A DNA stretch of 10,560 bases from Caldifarciminota bacterium (GTDB taxonomy: Bacteria > Hydrothermota > Hydrothermia > S141-80), in assembly GCA_027053375.1 (NCBI GenBank), contig JALUJC010000168.1:1-10560 (forward strand). Direction: 5' to 3'. Shown here in pieces: positions 5,521 through 10,560 of this stretch. The position numbers were made by a program, and so were the translations under genes. The number at the start of each line of letters is the position of its first letter. Within the stretch, counting starts at the first letter, position 1. The notes under the pieces were generated by a model. It had not been told where the DNA came from and made no database searches. It was given only the letters and a program-made list of their open reading frames with translations.

Positions 5521-6921
5521 TCACGCGTGACGGGCTGCATGCAGGGCGTGCAGGTCTGCCTCGTCCGTGGGTGTCTCAAGTGGACGTCCTGCGCGGGCGG
5601 TTTTCCACAGATTGAAGGCGATCATCAGCAGTCCCGCGTAGATGAACCAGCCGCCAAGGTGTCGCATGAACCACATGGGGAGCGAAACCCGGATGACTTC
5701 TGCAAAGGGAGTCAGTGACTGCCAGAGCGCACCCTGTACCACGCCCAGGATGGTGAGCGGGGCGAAATAAAACACATAGAACCCGAACGTGATCAACCAG
5801 TAACCCCACCAGTTGAGGGAAGGTTTGTAGAACGCCCTCCCCGTAACGCGGGGCCAGATGTAGATCAGGGATCCCAGGTTAAAGTAAGTGAAAGCTCCAA
5901 GCAGTGCGAGGTGGGCATGGGCCACCACCCAGTCGGTGAAGTGGATCACCTTCTGTACGCTGAGGAATGCCTGGAAGGGTCCCTGGGTACAGGTGGTCAT
6001 GTAGGCAATGATTCCCGTTACAATGAACATCAGGGCCACACTCTTAGGCACCTGGTGCCAGGATCCTTTCAGCGTCATGACCCAGTTATAAACCACGGTG
6101 ACCACCACCACAAAGAGCACGGCGGTCAGGGGAACCGCCAGGATCTGGACCCACCAGGGGATGGGGCTGAAGAAATAGTGGTGACTCCCCCCCAGGGGAT
6201 AGAAGAAAGCCAGGGTCCAGAAACCAATCAGGGACAGAAGGTGGCTGTAAATGGGCTTTTTCAGGATGATAGGAAGCATATAGTAGACAATGCCCACGCC
6301 CAGCGGTGTGATGAAAAGTCCCACGGCGTTGTGGATCCACAACCCCGTGATGGCGGCACCGGCCGCGCCAGGTGCGGCGTAGGCCGAGATGGTGTTGGCC
6401 ATCACAAAGTTCAGGGTGGTGAAGGCGAAGCCGAGAATGAAGTACCAGGCGCTCACATAGAGCTGCTTTTCTCCGGAGCGGAAGATGGTTCCCAGCATGT
6501 TGATTCCTGCCAGTACAAAGGCCAGAGCGAACAGGATATCGGCGTACCAGGGGAACTCCGCATACTCCACAGCCTGGATTTTTCCGGCAAGCTCTGCGCC
6601 CAGTCCCACGGTGAGGGCGAGGATCCAGAGAAAGAGGGTCACCCAGGAGAGGCGTTCGGAAAGAAGGGGCCTCCCCGACATCTTGGGAACAATGTAATGC
6701 AGGATGGCCATGAAGGAGAGACCGAGCCATCCATAGATCACGCCGTTGGTGTGAAAGACCCGGAGCCTGGCAAACTGCAGCCACGACACGGCCCAGAAGT
6801 CCGGCCACACCAGTTTTGCGGACATGATCAGGGCGAAAAACAGCGGGATCACAATGCCCACCATGGCCATATAGGTATACGCCCTGACCAGTTTACCGTT
6901 CACAACAGCCCGTTCATGCAT
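5521..6921 (-). CDS. ccoN: Cbb3-type cytochrome c oxidase catalytic subunit I (CcoN)
   Basis: This 466-aa protein with about 12 membrane helices is close to the usual CcoN length. Visible ligand positions are His57 (VFHTNG, low-spin heme b), His197 (WIHNAVG, CuB), His247-His248 (GGSHHYF, CuB), and His335 and His337 (VAHAHLALLG, hemes b3 and b). Tyr241 in FFYPLGGSHH falls 44 residues after His197, the same spacing as the His-Tyr cross-link pair I recall for Pseudomonas CcoN. All core catalytic residues therefore appear present. It reduces O2 to water at the heme b3-CuB site with high oxygen affinity. I chose the ATG at 6921, eight codons inside the longest frame (GTG 6945), because AAAGGAG at 6930-6936 is spaced 8 nt before it. 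The preceding DUF1573 gene ends 72 bp upstream; co-transcription is likely. Confidence 0.96.
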   Translation of the reverse strand: MHERAVVNGKLVRAYTYMAMVGIVIPLFFALIMSAKLVWPDFWAVSWLQFARLRVFHTNGVIYGWLGLSFMAILHYIVPKMSGRPLLSERLSWVTLFLWILALTVGLGAELAGKIQAVEYAEFPWYADILFALAFVLAGINMLGTIFRSGEKQLYVSAWYFILGFAFTTLNFVMANTISAYAAPGAAGAAITGLWIHNAVGLFITPLGVGIVYYMLPIILKKPIYSHLLSLIGFWTLAFFYPLGGSHHYFFSPIPWWVQILAVPLTAVLFVVVVTVVYNWVMTLKGSWHQVPKSVALMFIVTGIIAYMTTCTQGPFQAFLSVQKVIHFTDWVVAHAHLALLGAFTYFNLGSLIYIWPRVTGRAFYKPSLNWWGYWLITFGFYVFYFAPLTILGVVQGALWQSLTPFAEVIRVSLPMWFMRHLGGWFIYAGLLMIAFNLWKTARAGRPLETPTDEADLHALHAARHA

Positions 6922-6929
6922 GCGCACCG

Positions 6930-6936
6930 CTCCTTT
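6930..6936 (-). promoter_or_regulatory. Ribosome-binding site of ccoN
   Basis: AAAGGAG on the minus strand lies 8 nt before the ATG at 6921. It lies inside the longer frame that begins at GTG 6945, so it argues for the internal ATG as the true start. Confidence 0.75.
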
Positions 6937-6993
6937 TGTTAACACCGTTTCCTCATGAGCTACGAGAAAACCTTCCAGCCACCGTTGATGAAC

Positions 6994-7686
6994 TCACCGA
7001 TTTGATGGGGTAGGTTCCGACTCTGAAGCACGCACGCGTGCCTGAATGCCCACGAAACGGGAGGGACGCCAGGGGTCGTCGGAATAGACCTCAAGCACGT
7101 TCTGAAAAAGCCCGTATTTTGTGGGAACAAAACGGATATGCAGGGTGTCCACCCTGCCCGGTGGGATGGTGAGGGGAAGGGAGGACTGGAGGGTAAAATC
7201 ACCGGTTGGAAGATTCACCCGCTGGATATGGAGATCCCGTTCTCCCTCATTTCGGATTGCAAGGGAAATGCGTACCGTATCGCCCGTACGCACCTTCCCC
7301 AGGTCCACCCGGCGGTTCAGGATATGGATGACGGGTTTGGGGGTGGGGCGTACCTCGCCACGGATACGCAGCACCACCACCGGATGCGAGGAATCCGAGG
7401 TGTGGACCCAGATCTTTTTCTCAAAAGGACCGGGACGGCCCAGCGTGTGATATTCTACGGGAAGGGTAAGGATTCCATCAGGGGGAATTGCCCTGGATTT
7501 CAGGGGAGCTGTGGTACAGCCACAGTCCGGACGGATACTTTCCACCCACAGGGTGTCTTTCCCATCATTTTTCAGGATAAAAAAAGCACGTGCCGTGTCC
7601 CCTTCCGGAATGGGATCAGGGAACACGTGAACAGAATCCTCCACCACCAGCGCGGCAAACAGAATCACCCATCCCCAGCTTATCAT
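6994..7686 (-). CDS. Exported DUF1573-family protein with two Ig-like domains
   Basis: This 230-aa protein starts with a short hydrophobic stretch (about 2-15) lacking basic residues, probably a signal peptide. Residues 17-112 form a DUF1573-type domain with FFILKNDGKDTLWVESIRP at 35-53 and the diagnostic DCGCTT at 54-59. Residues 116-218 form a second beta-sandwich of the ASPM/SPD2/Hydin type (SLAIRNEGERDLHI, FVPTKYG.F, YSDDP). DUF1573 proteins are abundant in Bacteroidota and relatives; the cysteines suggest metal or redox chemistry, but no function is established. The ATG at 7686 has no Shine-Dalgarno, and a good promoter ends only 9 nt upstream, so translation may be leaderless. A GTG at codon 7 would leave almost no signal peptide and is less likely. 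It precedes ccoN by 72 bp in the same direction, so a role around the oxidase is possible but unproven. Confidence 0.85.
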   Translation of the reverse strand: MISWGWVILFAALVVEDSVHVFPDPIPEGDTARAFFILKNDGKDTLWVESIRPDCGCTTAPLKSRAIPPDGILTLPVEYHTLGRPGPFEKKIWVHTSDSSHPVVVLRIRGEVRPTPKPVIHILNRRVDLGKVRTGDTVRISLAIRNEGERDLHIQRVNLPTGDFTLQSSLPLTIPPGRVDTLHIRFVPTKYGLFQNVLEVYSDDPWRPSRFVGIQARVRASESEPTPSNR

Positions 7687-7695
7687 GGTGTGGGA

Positions 7696-7724
7696 AGTAT
7701 ACAGGGGCAGTACAATCCCTTCAA
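7696..7724 (-). promoter_or_regulatory. Sigma70-type promoter of the DUF1573-ccoN cluster
   Basis: On the minus strand, TTGAAG at 7719-7724 and TATACT at 7696-7701 are separated by exactly 17 nt. The -10 box ends 9 nt before the ATG at 7686, so transcription starting at the usual distance gives a leader of only a few bases. No Shine-Dalgarno is present. A small inverted repeat (CGGAC at 7726-7730, GTCCG at 7737-7741) adjoins the -35 box. This may be the main promoter for the whole respiratory cluster. Confidence 0.7.
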
Positions 7725-7744
7725 CCGGACCCGGAAGTCCGATT

Positions 7745-7774
7745 TGGAGGGGACCGGGGAAACGGTCCCCTCCA
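7745..7774 (-). terminator. Strong hairpin after the barrel-protein gene (terminator without U-run)
   Basis: A perfect 12-bp stem (7745-7756 with 7763-7774) and a 6-nt loop begin 6 bp past the TAA of the barrel-protein gene on its transcript strand. No U-tract follows (AAATCGG), so it is a weak candidate for intrinsic termination. It may instead protect the mRNA 3' end. It also separates this gene from the promoter of the downstream cluster. Confidence 0.5.
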
Positions 7775-7780
7775 GCGCCG

Positions 7781-8737
7781 TTACTGCATAAGGACGGGGG
7801 ACCACATCAACCCGAAGTATATCTGGTATCCTCGATCCCCAATGTTATTAAAAAGATGGGTGTAGCGGAGTCCACCCAGAACGTTAAAATTGTAGGTGGG
7901 GAACAGGATCAATCCTGTACCTGCGACAAACCCCATCCCGTCGCGGCTGGACTGCCACCAGTCTCCCTCCAGCCCTTCACGGGTGGGTCCGAAACCGAAG
8001 AGGGGACCAGCCTGGAGAAAGACCCAGGTCCCCTGATTTTTCAGGATAATATAGTTGAAGGGGAACATGATCTGCAAGCCCCGGTAGATCATTTCGACGC
8101 GGAAATCCAGGTCGAAGAAGAGCTGTGATCCCATGAAATAGCTAAACACAATATCCATGTTGAAAGCACGCTGTGGCTGCGGTTCCGCGAAACTCTGACC
8201 TGTGCGTGTGTACCGGCGGTAAGAGTTGGTTCCCACAAAATAGTTGTATCCACCTCGAAAACTGAACGCCATTTTGGGTTTACGTTTCCACCCTTCCCGG
8301 AGAATCTGTTCTGCCTGCACACCTGTGGCGACCGAGGTTGCCAGAACTTTAATCATCCGGTCCCATTCGGCAAAACTCTGCATGGTGTACTGGGTAATGA
8401 AGACAGGTTCATCGTTCTCCACATCCACGACCCGTAGATCTACGAAATATTTTCTGTCCATTAGTTCGTTGATGGATACAAGTATGGCGTAGCGGGCACC
8501 TTCCCTGGTGGCAACACGAATCCCACATTCCACGTCTTCGCATGCATCTTTCACTTCTTTCACATTGAGAATTCCGTGTTTGGCCAGTTCCCCGACGAAG
8601 AGGCGGCGTGAGGCTTCCAGACTGTTAGGAATAGGGAATTCCCCGGTTGTCCAGCGTGTAATCACCACTTTGTGGGTTCGCAGATTGTCGGGGTTATACA
8701 ACCCTGCAGCAAGCAGGGCGATCAGCATCCAGTGCAT
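7781..8737 (-). CDS. Exported protein with CsgG/TolB-N-like domain and C-terminal beta-barrel
   Basis: This is a 318-aa protein with a short hydrophobic signal (MHWMLIALLAAGLYN). Residues about 20-145 look like the alpha/beta domain shared by CsgG, LpoB and the TolB N-terminus: helix LFVGELAKHG at 46-55, a spaced cysteine pair (DACEDVECG, Cys66 and Cys71), strand ARYAILVSINEL, then YFVDLRVVDVENDEP. Residues about 155-318 alternate aromatic and polar residues with many Gly and Tyr, and end in YQIYFGLMWSPVLMQ, as expected for an outer-membrane barrel of about eight strands. The terminal residue is Gln rather than Phe. Function is unknown; an envelope or sensing role is inference. AAGGAGG at 8744-8750 lies 6 nt before the ATG. 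It has its own promoter and operator-like repeat upstream, and a hairpin downstream. Confidence 0.8.
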   Translation of the reverse strand: MHWMLIALLAAGLYNPDNLRTHKVVITRWTTGEFPIPNSLEASRRLFVGELAKHGILNVKEVKDACEDVECGIRVATREGARYAILVSINELMDRKYFVDLRVVDVENDEPVFITQYTMQSFAEWDRMIKVLATSVATGVQAEQILREGWKRKPKMAFSFRGGYNYFVGTNSYRRYTRTGQSFAEPQPQRAFNMDIVFSYFMGSQLFFDLDFRVEMIYRGLQIMFPFNYIILKNQGTWVFLQAGPLFGFGPTREGLEGDWWQSSRDGMGFVAGTGLILFPTYNFNVLGGLRYTHLFNNIGDRGYQIYFGLMWSPVLMQ

Positions 8738-8764
8738 CGCTGTCCTCCTTGTTTGTGATCCCCG

Positions 8765-8785
8765 CAGCCTGCATTGTACAGGCTG
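8765..8785. promoter_or_regulatory. Candidate operator: inverted repeat around the -10 box
   Basis: CAGCCTG at 8765-8771 and CAGGCTG at 8779-8785 form a perfect 7-bp inverted repeat with a 7-nt spacer. The -10 box of the minus-strand promoter (8773-8778) lies within that spacer. Because transcription should start near 8766, most of the repeat is upstream of the RNA, so it fits a protein-binding DNA site better than an RNA hairpin. A dimeric repressor bound here would block the promoter. The regulator is unknown. Confidence 0.5.
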
Positions 8786-8802
8786 GAAAGATCCTGTGTC
8801 AA
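8773..8802 (-). promoter_or_regulatory. Sigma70-type promoter of the barrel-protein gene
   Basis: On the minus strand, TTGACA at 8797-8802 (perfect consensus) and TACAAT at 8773-8778 (five of six) are separated by 18 nt. The expected start near 8766 gives a leader of about 30 nt carrying AAGGAGG before the ATG at 8737. The promoter is divergent from the folE promoter; the two -35 boxes are 38 bp apart. Confidence 0.8.
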
Positions 8803-8840
8803 GTCAGCATCTATCAAGAAGCAGACGGGATGAGCAAATT

Positions 8841-8869
8841 TTGACAGGCCCCCTCTGAAAAAGTATAAT
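8841..8869 (+). promoter_or_regulatory. Perfect consensus sigma70 promoter of the folE operon
   Basis: TTGACA at 8841-8846 and TATAAT at 8864-8869 match the consensus in all twelve positions with the optimal 17-nt spacer. The -10 box ends 9 nt before the folE ATG (8879). No Shine-Dalgarno and no other in-frame start lie between, so the mRNA probably begins at or within a few bases of the start codon. Confidence 0.88.
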
Positions 8870-8878
8870 TCAATTCCC

Positions 8879-9454
8879 ATGCATTCCCGAAAAATTGAGG
8901 AAGCTGTTCGTGCTATTCTGGAGGCCGTGGGCGAGGATCCCGAGCGGGAAGGACTTCGGGATACGCCCGCCCGCGTTGCTCGCATGTACCGGGAAGTTCT
9001 GGCCGGGTACCGGATGTCTCCCGAGAGCATCCTGAACAACGCCGTCTTTGAGACACCTTACAACGAGATGGTGGTGGTGAAAGACATTGATTTTTACAGC
9101 CTGTGCGAACACCATATGCTTCCCTTTTTCGGCGTTGCTCACGTGGCGTACATTCCGGACAGAAAAGTGATCGGCCTCTCCAAGATTCCCCGGATTGTGG
9201 ATATGTATGCACGGCGTCTACAGATTCAGGAGCGCATGACGGTGGAGATTGCACAGACTCTTCAGGAGCTCCTGCATCCGCGAGGTGTGGCGGTGGTGCT
9301 GGAAGCCATTCATCTGTGTTCGGTGATGCGCGGTGTGCGCAAACCCCGCAACAAGATGGTCACCAGCGCCATGCTGGGGGCATTCAAAGAAGATCTCAGG
9401 ACCCGTGAAGAATTTCTTGCACACATCGGACGTCCCTTCCATCTCAATGAGTAA
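8879..9454 (+). CDS. folE: GTP cyclohydrolase I
   Basis: This 191-aa protein is full length for bacterial FolE. It converts GTP to 7,8-dihydroneopterin triphosphate, the first step towards folate and other pterins, and works in the cytoplasm as a ring-shaped homo-oligomer. Visible signatures are [19 protein letters not shown] at 19-37, the metal and active-site segment [12 protein letters not shown] at 74-85 with Cys76, His78 and His79, [10 protein letters not shown] at 99-108, and HLCSVMRGV at 145-153 with the third zinc ligand Cys147. The middle of that last motif is usually MMMRG. With Cys76, His79 and Cys147 present it is the zinc-dependent type. The start is fixed because the next upstream in-frame codons run into the promoter and homology begins at once. 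It overlaps the following dehydrogenase gene by 8 bp. Confidence 0.97.
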   Translation: MHSRKIEEAVRAILEAVGEDPEREGLRDTPARVARMYREVLAGYRMSPESILNNAVFETPYNEMVVVKDIDFYSLCEHHMLPFFGVAHVAYIPDRKVIGLSKIPRIVDMYARRLQIQERMTVEIAQTLQELLHPRGVAVVLEAIHLCSVMRGVRKPRNKMVTSAMLGAFKEDLRTREEFLAHIGRPFHLNE

Positions 9455-10160
9455 CATGCGAACGTTTCTGGTCGTGGGTTCCAGCACAGGGATTGGCCGT
9501 GCGCTGGTGGAGGTGTTGCTTGCGTCCGGGGATCGTGTATGGGCCACCACCCGAAGTCCAGAAGCGATGAATCTTGAACATCCCGATCTCCGGGTGGTCC
9601 GTCTGGATGTCCGGGATCCAGGATCTCTGACCCATCTCCGTGAGTTGCTGGATTCTGAGGAGGTATGGCTGGACGGTGTGGTGTACAATGCGGGGATCGC
9701 CTCGACCGGGCCCCTCCCCCGGATGTCTGTGCAGGCGGTGGAATCCATGATCCAGGTGAACCTTACCGGTGCCGTGCATACGCTGCGTGCGGTGTATCCC
9801 CGAATTCGGAAACCCGGAGGACGGGTGCTTCTTGTGAGTTCAGTTTCAGCCATACGGGGGTTCCCGGGATGGAGTGTCTATGGGGCCACCAAAGCCGGCC
9901 TGGTGGGCCTGGCCCGTGCCCTGCGGCCGGAATGGAATCCAGAAGGGGTGGCCGTGGAAGTGGTGCTACCGGGGGCCGTGGATACGCCCATCTGGGATCC
10001 CTTTCTCCCTTCCGGTGAGGATCGTTCCTGGATGATGCGCGCAGAAGACGTGGCCCGGTTGCTGGAGGCTGTGCTTCACCTTCCTCCGGGAATTCAGGTG
10101 GAGGAACTGGTATTGACCCCCGTTGAGATCAGGGCAGAAGAGGAGGAAGACCATTCATGA
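9447..10160 (+). CDS. Short-chain dehydrogenase/reductase (classical SDR)
   Basis: This 237-aa protein is a typical length for a classical SDR. It shows the nucleotide-binding turn GSSTGIG at 11-17, where the usual leading TG is VG; LDVRD at 53-57 (acidic adenine-pocket loop); YNAG at 80-83; VNLTG at 104-108; SSVSA at 131-135; and the catalytic Tyr145-x-x-x-Lys149 in YGATK. PGAVDTP at 175-181 follows. An Arg36 after the second strand hints at NADPH preference. The substrate cannot be read from sequence. Its position between folE and ileS allows a pterin-reducing role (FolM or sepiapterin-reductase-like), but nothing in the motifs proves this. The ATG at 9447 overlaps folE; the ATG at 9456 (MRTF) is an alternative start, and neither has a clear Shine-Dalgarno. 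The stop overlaps ileS as ATGA. Confidence 0.9.
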   Translation: MSNMRTFLVVGSSTGIGRALVEVLLASGDRVWATTRSPEAMNLEHPDLRVVRLDVRDPGSLTHLRELLDSEEVWLDGVVYNAGIASTGPLPRMSVQAVESMIQVNLTGAVHTLRAVYPRIRKPGGRVLLVSSVSAIRGFPGWSVYGATKAGLVGLARALRPEWNPEGVAVEVVLPGAVDTPIWDPFLPSGEDRSWMMRAEDVARLLEAVLHLPPGIQVEELVLTPVEIRAEEEEDHS

Positions 10161-10560
10161 CACGTCAGGGTCGTGCGTCCAAGAATCCCTATCAGGAAAC
10201 ACTGAATCTGCCCAGGACATCTTTCCCCATGCGGGGTCGGTTGCCCCGACGGGAGCCTGAGATTCAGCAGCGCTGGGCGGAAATGGATCTGTACAAACGA
10301 ATGCTGGAAATGCGGCAGGATGCCCCTGTCTTCGTCCTGCATGATGGCCCCCCCTATTCCAACGGGCATATCCACCTGGGCCACGCGCTGAACAAAATCC
10401 TGAAGGATGTCTACGTGAAGTTCTTTCATCTCAAGGGTTTTCGGGCGCCTTTTGTTCCTGGATGGGACAACCACGGTCTTCCCATTGAAAATGCGGTAAA
10501 AAAAGAAGATCCAGAACTTGCGCGTCTCCTTTCCCGTTCCGGAGAGGAGATCAACGATGA
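10157..10560 (+). CDS. ileS: Isoleucyl-tRNA synthetase, N-terminal part (partial)
   Basis: The first 134 residues are present; the frame is still open at the window end. The N-terminus ([19 protein letters not shown] at 14-32) matches the bacterial E. coli-like IleRS type. It continues with [18 protein letters not shown] at 60-77, which contains the class I ATP-binding signature as HLGH (73-76), then NKILKDV at 79-85 and [11 protein letters not shown] at 101-111. The enzyme charges tRNA-Ile with isoleucine in the cytoplasm; editing and KMSKS regions lie beyond the edge. The residue after GWD is Asn where I recall Cys as most common in bacteria. The ATG overlaps the dehydrogenase stop (ATGA) and has AGGAGG 10 nt upstream, so folE, the dehydrogenase and ileS probably form one operon. 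Confidence 0.97.
   Translation, partial: MTRQGRASKNPYQETLNLPRTSFPMRGRLPRREPEIQQRWAEMDLYKRMLEMRQDAPVFVLHDGPPYSNGHIHLGHALNKILKDVYVKFFHLKGFRAPFVPGWDNHGLPIENAVKKEDPELARLLSRSGEEIND

Noticed and set aside
5911..6942. A 343-codon open frame on the plus strand
   Set aside because: It is antisense to ccoN. The His- and Gly-rich translation mirrors ccoN membrane-helix codons and shows no family signature.
6922..6993. A separate promoter for ccoN in the 72-bp gap
   Set aside because: No -10/-35 pair with acceptable match and spacing is visible; only the AAAGGAG ribosome-binding site stands out.
6985..7006. Two TTGAT motifs upstream of ccoN suggesting an FNR site
   Set aside because: They are direct repeats 12 nt apart, not the TTGAT-N4-ATCAA palindrome, and they lie across the end of the DUF1573 gene.
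1..10560. Insertion sequences, CRISPR arrays, tRNA or rRNA genes, riboswitches
   Set aside because: No transposase, repeat-spacer array, cloverleaf or conserved rRNA segment was recognised; gaps between genes are all under 150 bp and hold only the promoters and hairpins listed.

Overview
The window is moderately GC-rich, densely packed bacterial DNA. It has Shine-Dalgarno sites, 4-base ATGA/GTGA gene overlaps and sigma70-type promoters. A probable outer-membrane beta-barrel protein, exported DUF1573 protein and cbb3-type oxidase point to a Gram-negative, respiring (probably microaerobic) bacterium. The PyrE tail with its CPxC segment and the compact gene packing would suit a thermophilic or little-sampled lineage, perhaps near the FCB group or a candidate phylum. 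That placement is inference only. I see no mobile element, CRISPR array, tRNA or rRNA.

Layout. (1) 1-2353, plus strand: the 3' end of pyrE, a YbhN/UPF0104-type polytopic membrane protein and a ComEC-type channel protein without its usual C-terminal nuclease domain, joined by two 4-base GTGA overlaps. (2) 7686-2290, minus strand: a respiratory cluster. In transcription order it holds a DUF1573 protein, CcoN, a fused CcoO-CcoP-like tetraheme cytochrome c, a 90-aa CxxC membrane protein with a CcoS-like tail, CcoS, a 45-aa single-helix protein resembling the CcoP membrane anchor, and a MidA/NDUFAF7-type methyltransferase. The last of these overlaps the comEC 3' end by 64 bp, convergently. (3) 8737-7781, minus strand: an exported protein with a CsgG/TolB-N-like domain followed by a probable beta-barrel. 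It has its own consensus promoter and a candidate operator on the -10 box. (4) 8879-10560, plus strand: folE (GTP cyclohydrolase I), a short-chain dehydrogenase and the start of ileS, probably one operon. It is driven by a perfect TTGACA-17-TATAAT promoter only 9 nt from the folE ATG.

The most unusual region is 3404-5508. The oxidase's cytochrome c functions are gathered into one polypeptide with four heme c sites. The helix that normally anchors CcoP seems to survive as a separate mini-gene. The assembly factor CcoS occurs next to a longer paralogue carrying CPFC. DUF1573 and MidA flank the oxidase genes and could belong to the same transcription unit. No ccoG, ccoH or ccoI is visible here. 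A second theme is short-leader or leaderless transcription: both the folE and DUF1573 genes have a well-spaced promoter whose -10 box ends 9 nt before the ATG, with no ribosome-binding site.
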